A stretch of DNA of 64,000 nucleotides from Ascochyta rabiei (GCF_004011695.2 NC_082408.1:2465501-2529500); one strand, 5' to 3'; counted from the stretch's first letter, positions 36,005-49,400 are shown. The notes: generated by a model not told the origin, from the sequence alone. Made by a program: numbers and translations.

Positions 36005-37868
36005 ACGTACCCCACGGGCGAGCCGCTGAACAGGCGAGCCCCTCACTTTTGCCAAGCCCCCACCAAACTTCTCCTCCTACACCAATGTCTTCTTAACAAC
36101 ACTATTTAGACGCGTTAAAGGAAGCTTAGATACAGCTTACGCTCCAGGCTCTTAAACAAGACGCAAATCTCTCTTAGCGACGCGCTGCAGCTATCTACAG
36201 GGTCCCTTAAAAGACACTAAGCAACCGACATATAGGACGACCTTTACGCGCAGATTCTATAGCCAACTTACAGAAGCTAGACAACAATAAGGAGGAGGTA
36301 ATTATTAAGTATGTTCTTAAGCTAGATGCGCAAGGATTTTCCTCTTAGCTCTTAGATATAGCTACTATAGCTAATTCTTTGCGCGCTAAGCGCAATCTAG
36401 GCCCTATTAGCGTAAACTGGCCTAGTACGTTTGTTAAGCAACACCTAGAGCTTAAAGTTAAGTTTAATCGTAAGTACAACTACAAGAGAGCTCTCTATAA
36501 GGATTCTGAGGTTCTACAGGGCTGGTTTAGCCTAGTAGCTAACATTAAAGCTAAGTATAGCATCTAGGATAAAGACATATACAACTTTAACAAGACAGGC
36601 TTTATAATAGGCTAGATCTCCCCAGGAGCAGTTATTACAGCTTTAGAACGACAGGGTCGGCTAAAGGCTATCCAGCTAGGCAACTAAGAGTAGGCTACGG
36701 CTATAGTGAGCATTAATGCCAAAGGATAGGCTATTCTGGCCTTCCTTATCTTTAAAGCCTACTACTACCTCTCTGCCTAGTACAAAGAAGAGGATCTGCC
36801 TTACAACTAGGTTATTAGAGTCTCTAATAACGGCTGGACTACTAACAAGCTTGGTCTTAACTAGTTAAAGCACTTTAACAGGCATACAAAGGAGCGTACT
36901 ATTAGCACCTACTATTTACTCATTATTAATAGTTATAAGAGCTACAACTCTCTTAAATTCCAGCAATACTGTAAGGATAACAAGACTATTACTCTCTGTT
37001 TGCCTTCTTACTTATCACACCTTACACAGCCCCTTAATATAGGTTGTTTTACTGCTTTAAAGAAGGCGTATAGGCGCTAAGCTAAAATACTTATATATAA
37101 CTAGATTAACTATATTATAAAGACAGAGTTCCTGCTATACTTTATACGCGCCTATAATACTATAATTACTTCTAAGAACATCTAGGGAGGGTTCTGAGGT
37201 GCTGGATTAGTTCTATTTGACCTAGACTGGGTTATAATGGCCCTTAATGTGAAGTTGCGCACTCTATCACCACCACTACCTGTCAACAACGAACTCTAGC
37301 AGTCCTAAACCCTAAGCAACACCCTTAAACTTAGGTCGCAATTAATGCTTATGAAGACAAGGATTCAGAGGTATATAGATAGTTCGCCTACCTCTATAGT
37401 TAAGGCGTTTAAGAAGGTAGTAAAAGGGGCAGCAATAATTGCGCATAAGCTAGTGTTGGCGCAACAGGAGATTACTTAGCTTTAAGCTGCTAATAAGGCA
37501 GCTATACAACAAAAATTACACAAAAGAAAGTAAGTTTAGGTAGAAGGGACCCTAACAGTTAAGGATAGCCTGTAATTAACAACTCTGAAGGAGTTTAGGG
37601 CGCGTAGTGATAGGAAGAAGGTAAAGAAGCAGGTGCGCGCTAAAGGAGGTAAGCCCTTCTAAAGACGCTGTGGACAGTGCAATCAGACAGGACACAACGC
37701 GCGAACGTGTTAGAAAGAGGTAGAAGTAGTTTCTAAATAGTATTACAGGCTATACTGCACTTTACAGCACTAAACTAGGTTATTTTAGGCCATAATAGGG
37801 TGGAGTTTGGTAGGGGCTTAGCAAAAGTGAGCGGCTCGCCTGTTAAGCGGCTTGCCTGTGGGGTACGT
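36005..37868 (+). mobile_element. pogo-3: pogo/Fot1-type DNA transposon (1,864 bp) in the Gypsy-E LTR
   Basis: Inverted repeats of about 70 bp run ACGTACCCCACGGGCGAGCC inward to TTTTGCCAAGCCCCC. TA flanks are at 36,003-36,004 and 37,869-37,870. The intact site in the other LTR (near 41,515) reads GTGAATATTATATACG, giving the empty target. The transposase is on the plus strand. Confidence 0.95.
36090..37790 (+). pseudogene. pogo-3 transposase (decayed)
   Basis: The DNA-binding domain at about 36,300-36,520 includes RAKRNLGPISVNWP, STFVKQHLELK and YKRAL, and is open for 62 codons from 36,379. The DDE region at about 36,680-37,080 includes a TITLCLPSYLSHLTQPLNIG block. A C-terminal zinc knuckle at about 37,668-37,715 reads CGQCNQTGHNARTC, fully conserved. 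In-frame TAG codons in between inactivate it. The zinc knuckle is shared with pogo-1 and pogo-2. Confidence 0.87.
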
Positions 37869-37957
37869 TATTATATACGTGTGTAGCTGGTAGGTCCCTA
37901 GGCTTAGCCTGGGACCTGGCTGATGTATCTCCTAGCGTAGGGAGAATACTTGTAACA

Positions 37958-40900
37958 ATAGCCCCTCCCTCTTTAAAGGTTCGTCCTGAACTGTAGAGAG
38001 GTCTCCAGCAACATTATTAAGCTCTAGAAAAACCTTCTGTAGAGGGAAAAACTTTACTACCTAAAAGCTTTAACAATTGCTAAGAGTTCCTTGTTATAGG
38101 TATGCCATCTAATAGATAGACCTTAGAACTTCCAGCTCTAGAACGCTACTAGTTTCTAGTGCTGCTTTGTTGTTACTTTAGACGTCTAGGGTTGTAACAG
38201 GATAGCTGCTATAGCAAAGTCTAACGCGTCTGTAAGGATAATAGGCGGCTTATTAGGGTTAAAGTGTTGTAGCACTAGGGCTTTTGTAAACTTCTCCCTA
38301 ATTACAAGGAACGCTGTGCAGGCTTCCTCTAGCCAGTGCTATAGTTTATACTATTTTGTTAGTCCCTTTTAGCTTTTCTTTAGTCTTACCTTCCCTTTTT
38401 CTAGACTAGGGACCCCCTAGTCCTCTGTTAGGTTCTAGGCGGCTGTTATATAATCTTTAAGCAGCTAGACAATTCCTAAGTAGTTAAAAATAAATTATTT
38501 ATAGAAGTTTATAAAGCCTAAGAACACCTAAATGTCCTTGTAGCTTAACAGCTCTGGCTATTTAGTAATAGTGCGTACCCTCTTAGGGTCTATAACTACG
38601 CTGTCTAGAGTAATAATAAATCCTAAAAACTCTACTAACTTGCTAGAGAAGACGCACTTGCTAGCCTTTGCAAACATCCCCTACTTAACTAGGCAATCTA
38701 GGACCTCCTTAACGTGCTTGTTGTAGTCCTTCTTGTCCTAGGAGTAGATAAGGATGTTATTAAGGCAGACTATGCAGGTTCTATCTAGTAGGCCTCCTAG
38801 GGCTTAGTAGATGTAGGATTAAAATGTGGCTAGCGCGTTTGCTAGGCTAAAAGGTATTACTAGGTATTTAAAATAACTGTACTATGTCTTAAACGCAGTC
38901 TTCTACTTATTGCCTTCCTTAATCTAGAGCCTGTAGTAGGTATTATGTAGATCTAGCTTAGTAAAGACCTTTACTTTTAATAGGTAGTCTATTATCTTGC
39001 TAACTAGCAGTATAGGGTACTAGTTCTTAATAGTTACCCTATTTAATTCCTAATAGTTAACGCATAGTCTTATAGTGCTGTCTAAATTAGAGACAAACAG
39101 AATAGGGGCACCTGCCAGCAACTTGCTTAGGCAGATCTAGCCATTCTTCTGTGCTGTCTTAAGGTACTCCTAAAGGATGTTTAGCTCTCTGCAAGACAGG
39201 TTATAGATTAGGAGGTTAGGAACTTTAGCTCCCTCCTTAATCTTAATAGAGTAGTTGTACTTCTAGTGTATTGCTAACACACTTATTTGCTATTTACTAA
39301 AGGTAAACTATTTGTAATAGAGGTGTTTAGGCACGTACTTAAGTTCTTCTACATCTAGGGCGTTGTCTCCTAGGATAGCGCTGCTGTTAAGTCCTACTGC
39401 TATAATTCTTAACTGTTTAGCAGAACGAGCTGCCTCTAATACCTGTCTAGCGTCTGCCTAGTAGGTATCTGTTAGACTGCCTATATTTAGGCTTCTAGGA
39501 TGTAGTAGATATAGCTGCTTGCCTAGACCTAGTTTACTAAATAAATGTTTAGCTGTTAACAGCTAGACTCTCTTAGCGTTTTTAGCAAACTACTTGTAGG
39601 TTCCTACTAAGAAATAGATACATAGATCTACTTTAGCTAGCTATAGGTAACCTAGGACTAGGTTATACCTAATAAATAATATAGACTAGAACTTATTTAG
39701 TCTAATTATCTTAGGTACTCCTTTGCTGTTGTAGTAGACTACTGTTAACTAGTACTAGTTAGTTAAGGACAGCTCTGTATTGTCTAGGACTACAGCCTTT
39801 AATTGTTAGTTAGTGCCTGCTAGGTTAAGCCCTAGGTCCCTAGCTGTATGCTTAGTAATAAGGTTTAGCTCTAAGCCTAAGTCCCACAGAGCCTAAAGAG
39901 TCCTAGGGTTACTGTTAGCGTTATTAAGCTAGACTGTAACTGTTATGTAGGTTTACTTCCCCTTAGTTTCTAACCCTAGCTGCAGGTAGGACAGGTTAGT
40001 AACTAGGGCTTGCTATTTCCTAGATTTAGCGTGCTACTAGAATGTTAATAGCTGCCTCTGCAGCCTCTCTAATAGCCCTACTGCTGGTATCCCTAGTGCT
40101 GTTGTCCCTAGTTCTGTAGTTAACCTTAGGATTGTTAATAGTTGTTTCCCTTAGGGTTCTATCTTCTGGCTAATAAATTAGCAGCACTAGTTATTAGCTA
40201 GGAGTCTCCTAGGTGCTTCTTAGTGTTACTCCTAGAGGGGATTAACACCTAACTGTTATGCCTTTTAAACTTTCTCCTAGCATCTAAAGAAAGAGGTCTC
40301 TTATTTCTGCCGCTACTCTTAGTCTGTAACCCTAAGTTTAAGAAGACTATTAAGATTTCTATATTTTAGAGGGCCTATTTAAACTCCGCCTACTTAGTAA
40401 TATATTCTAGACTACTGTTTTACTAGATTTTATGTTAGAGTGTAGGAGGTGTAAGGCTCTACACAAATGCTATCTTAAACTTATAGTTGTTACTGCTGTC
40501 TTTAAACTTTACAAAGTTATAGGGTAGTAGAGACTCCTGCTTATTTAACTTTATTAGGAAGTTATTAACTAAATTGTTAGACTTCTACTTATAGTTAAAG
40601 TACTTGTTATAGTTTTTATACTGTGTAGAGACTAGGTCTTAGACAAGCTACTCCTCTTCTACGCGGAGGTTAGTCTAGGTCTAGATTAATCCCTTATTAA
40701 TACGTTGTTAAATTAACTCCTAGTAGACACTATAGTAGATAGTGCCTATAATCTAGTGTGTATAGGTTATAGAGTCCTTAAGTACTTAAGCGTACTAGAA
40801 CGCTGTGTCTATATCCTTAATCTACTAGTCTACCTACTAGGTTAATAGAGGCTTGTTGTCTGTCCTAAGTTTTAGCTTAGGCTAAACATTATTAAGGACT

Positions 40901-41404
40901 TACATTATTCTGCTAGCCTTATTAAACGCTAGGCGTTAGCTACCTGGTACGTGTCCAGCATGCGTCTGTTGCAGGGTTTTCACTGCCTAGTTAAATTGTT
41001 ATTGCTAGATTTTAATCTCCCGCTTAGTAGCGCTAGACAGTTCTGCCTTATTAAGTGCTTCTAGCAACAACAGGATAGAAGCTTGTAGTAATTCTATTGC
41101 AGGTTGTGTAGCGCGTAGCGTTAGAACGTCTAGTGTTATAACGCCTACTATTATAGTGTCTAACTTACCCCTAATATAAGGGTTAAGTAGTAGCTCTATA
41201 GGTAATAGCAACACCCTAAGTATATTATTACATTATTAAGCGTCTAGCTCCTAACTAGGGTTATTGCAAGGGGGTAGCTCTTCTACGTTGCTAGTGGCTA
41301 AGTAGAGGTTGCGTTGTCCTCCTGCTATTGTAATAGCTAGGTTTTTCCTACTCCTCTGCTGCTAATTAGCTGCCTGTTCTAAGAGGAGTATAAAGGATTT
41401 AAAT
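37958..41404 (-). pseudogene. Gypsy-E gag-RT-RNase H (decayed, no integrase)
   Basis: The RT active-site region on the minus strand at about 38,730-38,780 reads CIVCLNNILIYS, a damaged LDDILIYS. Downstream, VEFLGFIITLDSVVIDP (about 38,590-38,650) is typical gypsy RT sequence. RNase H at about 38,050-38,360 includes HFNPNKPPIILTDALDFA and ends near HTYNKELLAI. Only about 90 bp then remain before the purine tract, so integrase is absent. Gag is assigned to about 39,900-41,250 by position. Confidence 0.78.
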
Positions 41405-41603
41405 TATAAGGTTACTGTAGGCAGGCAATAGAGCAGAGCAAGATAGGACAAATAATAGGGTAATATTTAAGAGATAAGACAAATCCTTAATAGGTAAGTC
41501 TTAAGGTTTGTGAATATTATATACGTGTGTGGCCGGTAGGTCCCTAGGCTTAGCGTAGGACCTGGCCGAGGTATCTCCTAGCGTGGGGAGAATACTTGTA
41601 ACA
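41405..41603 (-). repeat. Gypsy-E 5' LTR
   Basis: This uninterrupted LTR of about 199 bp is the partner of the pogo-3-split LTR on the left. Differences (for example TGAGGCTGC to TAAGGTTAC at the outer end) are transitions. Confidence 0.9.
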
Positions 41604-41870
41604 GTAAAAGGCGCTAAGTTTAGTAAATTAAATAGTTAAGGGTAGTAAGTTAGACCTAGCTAAGGAAGTTAATCTTAACTGTTCTGTAGCGTCTATTGGC
41701 ATATATGCCTCGCTAGCTACATAGAGTGTTCTTAGTTTAATTAAAGAGTCTGTGGCGAATTATAGTACTTACGTACCTATTAGCAGTAGCTTATAAGGTG
41801 CGCAGGTGGTTCCTATATATTTTTTAAGTCTAGGTATCCTAACTATTTAACTAGGTGCCTTTGTTAATTG
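41604..41870 (+). other. Unassigned remnant right of Gypsy-E
   Basis: It begins with the GTAAA duplication and continues the plus-strand frame seen at 35,730-35,892. It reads as Ser/Leu/Val-rich sequence (ASIGIYASLAT, VLSLIKESVANYS) up to about 41,835. No family was recognised. The boundary with Gypsy-C2 is not exact. Confidence 0.35.
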
Positions 41871-41899
41871 CTATTTCCCTTATATATTACTATTTTTCT

Positions 41900-44800
41900 A
41901 ACTTCCTATTTATCTTTACTATTAGCTTAGTAATAGAAGTTCTTCTAGATAGGCGTTCTAGAGTTAGCTAGTTCTAATAGCGATATGTAGAACACTAGAT
42001 AGATCTTTACATCCTTTAGCAGATTAAGTCTATAGTTAACTAGGCTTCTCTGCTTTAAAATAAAAAAGGGTCTAACTTTAATATAGTCTAGTTTTTTTGT
42101 TAGGCTTTGTGTGTAAAAGTATTTTATAAGGAGATAGACTTTATCCGCCTTTTTTAGCTAAGAAGCTGTTTTTCTTTTCTAGTTAACATATAAGATTTCT
42201 TGTTCTTAAGCCTTACTAATATTTTCTTATATTTTCTTATGCACTTCTTTTAGTCTTACTACTAAGGATATTGCTAATTTAGTCTAAATTAGCATGTCTA
42301 GACTTCTAGTAAAAAGATTTAGGTGTATCCTGTAATTTAGGAAGAACAGTAATTCTCCTATTACTTCTAACAATTTGTTGTTATATCCGATTTATGCTAT
42401 TAGTAACAGTAAAACCTAGTTATCTTACTGCTAGGTCCTGTATATCTGTAGGTATGTTTCTATAGTCTAATTTGTTCTTTTAGTCTATCTGTCTGTCTGC
42501 AGATAATAGGCTGTTAAAAGCTTCTTCTTAGTACCTATAGCTGCTAAGAGCGTAGTCTAATAATTTAATATAAACAGCTTGTCTTAATTACTAATGTTTA
42601 ATTCTAGTATACTATAATGCCTTATGTGTTAATCCAGAAACATTTATGTAAGCTGTTCTGCAGTATAGCTATGTTAAAAAGGTATTATCTTAGCGTACTT
42701 AGTAAATCTGTTAACTATAATAAAGATTAAGTTGTAGTTGTATCTAGTTATAGGGTTTCTTAAAATAGGCAGCTGTGTAATAAAATCTATTGTAATATTT
42801 GTCTATAGTGCTGTAGGTGGCTCTATTACGTGTATTTCTCTGTATTTTGCGTGTGTACTATGTTTATTTAACTAACAGTTAACATATTTCTTAATGTATT
42901 TAGTAACCTTGTCCTTTATATTGCTAAACTTATAGTATTACCTAAAAAGTTCTATTATGCGTATAATTCTAGGGTGATTGTGTAGTAGGTTATTATAGTA
43001 ATTAGCTATAATTTTGTCCTAAAGTTCCTGTAGTATATCTAATGTAATGCGCTGTTTGTTTTAAATTTACATTATATTATTTAGTTACTGCAATAGTCTA
43101 AGTAACTTATTATTATTAATTCCTAGTACTACGAACTATTTTATTGTCTTTTCTCCAGTAAGGTTGTGTTGTCTACTAAGCGCGTTAGCTGTACTATTGT
43201 CTTTGCCTAGCGTATACAATATCTTAAATTTATATTATCTAAGTATCTTAGACTAACGTACTTGTTATTAATTTAAGACCTTAGTAGTGGTCAAGTATAC
43301 TAGGTTCTTATAGTTAGTGTAGATAGTAAGTTCTAAGCAGCTTTCTACGTATAGTTGCTAATGTTCCAGAGCTAATATAATTGTAGGTAATTCTTTATTG
43401 TGCATATTATAGTGTTCTTTAGGTCCTAAGAACTTACGTAAATAGTAAGTAATAGGGTGCTATAGTCAATTCTTTTCTTATGTAATACATACGCCTAATA
43501 TAAGATCTAAGGCGTTAGTGTCTATACGTATTAGTTTGCTACTATAAAATATAATTAATGTAGAAGGTGTAATCCAGGCTTACTTAAGTGCCTTAAATGC
43601 TTTGTTCTGTTCTTATCCCTACTTAAATAGTGTATCCTTCCACGTAAGCTTTGTTAGCAGGATTATAATCCTAGAGTAGTCCTTAATAAAGCGTTAGTTA
43701 AAGTTAACAAACCCTAAGAATTCCTAGATCTGTTTAACTGTTTTTAGCGTTTGCTAAGTATTAACTACTTCTACTTTTATTATACTAATCTTAACTCTAT
43801 ATTATCCTACAATATACCTTAGAAATTTAACTTCCTCCTTATACTATTTACACTTCTTAGGTTTAAGTTATAGGTCTGCCTGCCTTAGGCATTCTAGCAC
43901 TTCTATAACGTGTTGTTTGTGCTCTTTTAGTGTCTTTAAGTACACTAGGATATTATCTAGGTACGCTACTACAGTTCTGTTAAGGTGTGCTCTTAGGACG
44001 TTGTTAATTAACTCCTAGCACGTTGCTAGGGCGTTTGTTAGACTAAATAGTATAACTAGGTACTTATAGAGTCTATATTGCATCCTAAATACTATTTTCT
44101 ATTTTTCTCCTTTCTTTATGCGTATAAGGTTGTACGCGCCTTATAGGTCTAATGCTGTAAAGTACTAAGCTCCTACTAGCTAGTCCTGCAACTCTGTAAT
44201 GTTTAGGAGTAGGTAGCAGTTTTTAATAGTAATTTTATTAAGCTTCCTAAAGTTAATGTAAGGTTGTAGCTTGCTATCCTTCTTAGGAACAAACATAGTT
44301 AGGTACCCTGCAGGTAATTCTAATCTTCTAATAAATCCCTTCTTAAGGTTCTCCTTAATGTACTTTTAAAGTACTTTAAGTTCCTTATCTAATAACTAAT
44401 ATAATAGCCTAAAAGTTAGTATCTTTCCTTCCTAGAGCTTAATCTTATAATCCTAGGGTTTATGCTTAGGTAGGGCTTTTACTATAACTTCTTCTCTAAA
44501 CATCTCTGTATACTGTCTGTACACGTTAGGGATAGTAGAAGGTGCACTCCTCTTCTCCTTAACTCTTGCTTTGTAATCTGTAGGGCGTTTAGCATCTACA
44601 GAGTTAACTGCTCTATCTTAGCACATCTTATGTGTTAAAGAGACATTATTAATCTCCTTCTTATCTACTAGCTACTGCGTTCGCTGCGTAGGCGTAGATA
44701 TATTAGTACTGTATTTATATCCTTCTAACAAAAGTCTTTCTTATACCTAATCTATCTTTAGGTTATACCTTTATAACTAGAGAAGTCCTAATATAATGTT

Positions 44801-45848
44801 ATGTGTAGCCTTTACAAAAATGTATTTGTTTATTTCTTTATAGTGCCCCTATATCTGTAGGGGTTTTGCTATTACTTTAAACATAATTAGTAGTTTGTCT
44901 GGTATTAATTCTCTATTAGCTACTTAAAGTAAGCAAGGGTTCTCCTTATAATATAATCTAAGTCTAGCTTGCTATATTGCTGTTCTAGATATGTAACTTA
45001 CTTGTGCTCCTAAGTCTAAGAGTGCTGCTAAGGCTACCCTATTTAGTTTAATAGGTAGCCTAATAAGGTAATTGTTCCTAATGCTATTAATAGATTAATC
45101 CCTGTAGCTTGTAGGCGCTGGCCTAAAAGGGCCCCTATTTACTAAACCCTTTAAACTCCTTAGTACTGCAATGCTCCTTATAATCTACAATAAGGCAGTT
45201 CTACTAGCGTGTGTTGTAGTAACTTCTATTAACTACTAGCTGTATTTGTATTATAGCCTATAGGCTATCTATTCTAGAAAAGTATACTTTCTAGCGTTTA
45301 TTAATAAGATAAAATTTACATAGGTTATTATAACACTAGTACTATTAACTACAACAGAGGCTTTGTTGTGCTAGGAACTATCCCGCACTAAGCTTCTTGT
45401 TGTATTAGATTATGCATTTGTCCTTAGTGTATGCTATCTACGTAAGGTTTCTATATTTTAGGTTTTAGTAGTCTAGAATATACTGTGGTTGTAGGCTAAT
45501 TGTTAGTAATACTTCTCTCTGCTTCTGCATACGTTCTAGGCGAGGCTGTGTTTCTTACTTACACTAAAGCTAGTCTTCTGCTTCTGCTAGGTTATTAGCA
45601 AACTGTTTGCTATTATTAATTTGTTTTCTAAACTAGTAAACAAGCTGTTAGAGTTCTAGTGTTATTTCTGTAATTTTAGGTGCTCCTATAGGACTAACAA
45701 GTTCTTAACACATTTAGTAATAGGCTTCTTTATTATTACGCTTCTAGTGTTTTTAAGCTATACATTCTTATTTTCGTGTTAGTAGGGCGCCTTTTAGTTA
45801 AACTCTTGCCCTAAGGTGTCTAGTAGGTTATCTATCTTTTGCTGCTTG
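41900..45848 (-). pseudogene. Gypsy-C2 protease, RT, RNase H, integrase (decayed)
   Basis: The RT active site on the minus strand at about 43,935-43,970 reads AYLDNILVYLK. The integrase at about 42,690-42,830 reads ITIDFITQLPIL after an expected Trp that is TAG. A charged C-terminal part runs to about 41,900. The KALPKHKP region is also present (about 44,460). Decay is similar to Gypsy-C1. Confidence 0.78.
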
Positions 45849-45893
45849 ATTTGATTTGATTTGATTTGATTTGATTTGATTTGATTTAATTTG
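45849..45893 (-). repeat. TCAAA pentamer microsatellite, tail of LINE-B
   Basis: About eight copies of ATTTG (TCAAA on the coding strand) sit between the target duplication and the LINE 3' end. LINE-A and LINE-C have TTAA tails at the same place. Confidence 0.93.
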
Positions 45894-46499
45894 TAAGTTT
45901 AACGTCCTGTGTAAGTCTAGGACTATATAAGAGGAGAGCAGTTAAGCTACTCTAGTAATTTAAGGAGTGTGGTTGAAAAAGGTAGTAAATATGGGTTCAG
46001 AGTCCTGTAGTAAGAGCCTATGCTCTAGGGGGTTAACAGCATTTTTTAGGTGTCTGTAGTTTGTTGTAGGTACCACTTGCAGGTGCCTATTCTAGTGTCT
46101 GAAATAAAAGCTAGAGTAGCTAGAATTCCCTAGGTTGTGTGTAGTAGTAGTTGTATTAAGAGTTGTTGTCCTTGTAGGTTGTCCTGCATTATTTTTCTTG
46201 CTTGTTTGTATTCTTTACAGCTAAGTAGGAGGTGTTAAGTTATTTATGTGTAGCTATAGATACATCTGTTGCTATCTATCTTCTATAGGTTGTAGAGGTA
46301 TACTTTATTATATCCATATCCTAGTTTTAGTTAGTAGTAGGCACTTGCTATCTCTTGTTTAGTATTTCTAGGTAGTTTTATCCTATTTATTAGTCCTAGC
46401 CAGTATTTTGCTGTTTAGGTGTCTGTTTTCCTTAGGATTGCTTTAGCTTTGTAGGTAAATAGTTTGTAAACCTATTCGTCTGTTGTGATAGCTTTTACT

Positions 46500-49400
46500 T
46501 AGATTGTAGTTATAGCAATGCTTATAGCGTTAGAGGTAGGCCTCTTTTTATTACTTCTTTTGCTAGGAGGTCTGCTTTCTTGTTTCCTGTAATATCTTAG
46601 TGGCTATAGGTCTATTTAAGGCTTATTGTAGCTCCTTTATCTTTAATAGTTTTAGCTGCCTTTATACAGCGTATTTGCTAAGCCTGTCTAGGCTTATTTA
46701 AAGGAGTTTTAAGTCTTAGGATAGCTGCCTAGTTGTCTGTAAAGACTTAGACGTTCTGTCCTGTAGTAGCTATAGTAGCTACAATTTTAAAGCCTCTTAT
46801 TATTCCTTCTAGTTCTCTGTTGTATACAATTTAGCCTTTACTAATGTTATAGTTTATAGTGTAGATTTCCTTAGGCTCTTAGTTGTAGTCTAGGGCTGTG
46901 ATTCCTACTCCTATCCCTAGGCCTCCCTCTACAGAGGAAGCGTCTGTGTAGATAGCTAGTAAATTGCTTTCTACTTTCTATAGTATCTGTGTTTTGTGTG
47001 CTTTTACTTCTTCTTCTTTTAGTAGTTTTAAGATTTCTGTTTAGTATGCAATAGCCTTGTTCTAGGGGCAGAAGTAGAAGTCTTTTAGTTTCTTTTCTCT
47101 TATGCTAGGTATAGCTTTTTCTATAGACTATGTAATTTGCATAAGCTGTATAGGAGGTCCTATTCTTAGCCTAGTATAGTTAACCTCTCTTTGCTCTGTG
47201 CTAGAGTCTAGGTCTGTGTTTTATAGGGTAGATTTTAGCTGTGTTGTAGTAGTGTAGATAGGGTAGTTCTTTAGGAGCTTCCTAGCTCTAAAGGCGTACT
47301 TTCTTATTACAGTGTTTAGCCTTATTATAGGAGGGGCTAGTACTGCCTCTACCTCTTAGGGAATTATAGGTAAGGTTTAGAAGGTGCCTAGGATATTCCT
47401 AAGTGCTAGGTTCTGTAGTCCTTGTAGTTGTTTTGCTATCCTAGCTTATTGCTTCTAGAAGACCTGGCATCTATAGTCTGCTATGCTAGTAACACAGGCT
47501 AGGTATATTTATTAGAGAGCAGTAGGTGTAAGGCTATTACTGCTGTTTGCTAGTCTGCACATTCTGTAGAAGGCATTTCTTACTTAGCTAATCCTTGTGG
47601 CAGCATGCTCCTTAAAGGAGAGCCTGTTGTTAAAGTAGATTCCTAGCCATTTAACAGTCTTTTTTAGTGTTATAGTAGACCTGTCTAGCAGGGTAAGAGT
47701 GTAGTTTTCTGCTTTTTAGCTTAAAGTAAAGTAGATAAGTTGAGTTTTTAGCGTATTAAACTGTATTGCACAGCTGTATCCTTTTCCAAATAGGCTAGCT
47801 ACATCTCTTTCTAGTAGGCAGGTGTTTTTCTTTAGGCTAGTAGACAATACTAGAATAGCTAGGTTGTCTAGGTAGGACAGCGAGTAGTTTGTAATTAACT
47901 AGAATAGAGGTCTAATATATATTAGGCACAGGATAGTTAAGACAGGGCTTCCTTATAGGATTCTAGTGTTTATATTGCTAAATTCTTCTGTTTCTCTATT
48001 AAAGGACAGTTATAGTTGGCGTCTAGAGAGGAAGGATTAGATCTAGGCTATTAGGCTGCAGGGTAGCTTTAGTTGTTGTAGGATAGTAAGTAGTTAGCCT
48101 AGTAAGACGTGGTTAAAGGCTCCTTTAATATCTAGGAACACTATAGTTGTTGTACGCTTTATTTTCCTTTGTTCTTACACCTAGTTTAGCAGCAGTATAG
48201 AGGCGTCTATAGCTGATTTTCGTACTCTTCTACCTAGTTATAAAGGGTGTAGTAGGGTAGTTGTTTTAGCTAGTGTGCTAAGCCGTTTATTAACTAGTCT
48301 TTCTGTAACTTTGCCTAGGCAGCTAAGAAGAGCAATTACCCTGTAGGCTTTAGGGGCTGCATAATCTAGTTTGTTTAGCTTTTTCAGGATAACTCCTGTT
48401 GCTCTTTTCTAGATCTAAGGGTAGTATCTATAGTTAAATAGTGTAGAGAACACATAGAAGAATATGTCTGTTTCTGCTTTATATGCTGTAGCAATAATCT
48501 CCTAGTTTATTGCATCTAGTCCTGGGAAGCTACTTTAGATTTGTAAGGAGTAGGCGTGTTCTAGCTCTTCTTTAGTAAGGGGTGGCTATTCCTAGCTACC
48601 ATCTTAGTATGTCCTCTATTCTATAGGCTGAGAGGAAGGTAGTTTAGAGAAGAGAGTGTCTCTTAGCGCTGAGCACTTGCCTTAAAAGGAGTTCTCTATT
48701 CCCCTAGGGCCTTCTATAGCAGGTATGCTTTAGTTACCTACAGTTCTAGTATAGGATAATGCCTTAAAGATTAATTTTGTATCCTCTTTTTCTAGGAATT
48801 AATTCTAGTAGTTGCGTTTTACTACTTTTACTGTTTGTAGGTAGTTGTTTCTAGTAGCTAGGTAGTCCCTTTTCTATATGTATGTAGTTGTAGGGCTAGT
48901 AGCTAGTTCTCTCTGTAGGATGCGTTGTTTGCTAAGCATGTTTGTCCTTAGTAGTTTTAGGTCTAGGTTCTACTAAGGCTTACTTCTTGCACTAGTAGAG
49001 CTTTGTAGGATTGCAGTCTTAGCTGTGTTTGTTATTGCTGTAGTAAGCTCCTTCCCTATTGCTTTAAGCTGCTTTTCTAGCTCTCTGTCCTCTCCTTAGA
49101 TAAGGAGTAGAGAGGTGCTAGTAGAGTGTCTAGGGCTTGTAGTATTTAGGGCAGAGCTTTTTCTTAATTCCTTTGCTAGCTCCTTCTAAAATAGGTCCTA
49201 GTCTGCCTTCTTAGTGTTAAACCAGGGAGTAGGGTTATTTAGGAGCTGTGTTCTAGGCATAGTAATTGTAAACAGGACACCTAGGTAGTCTAAGCCTATA
49301 CCTGCTAGGGTTTGCTAGTCTTCTATCTAGTTTGTAAGCCTGTGTATAGCAAAGGTAAGGTCTAGAACACTTTCCCTACTTATATTTAGACTGTAGAAGG

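Larger units (their letters stand above)
35893..41603 (-). mobile_element. Gypsy-E: two-LTR gypsy element lacking integrase
   Basis: The element is flanked by an exact GTAAA duplication (35,888-35,892 and 41,604-41,608). The LTRs (about 199 bp, TGTGAGGCTGCTGTAGG...CTTGTAACA) are at 35,893-36,004 plus 37,869-37,957 (split by pogo-3) and at 41,405-41,603. The internal part is only about 3.45 kb, with minus-strand coding. A purine tract (complement of AATAGCCCCTCCCTCTTT) adjoins the left LTR. Confidence 0.92.

Noticed and set aside
41005..41214. 69-codon minus-strand ORF as a small gene
   Set aside because: It lies in the gag region of Gypsy-E on the coding strand and is a stop-free patch of that decayed gene.
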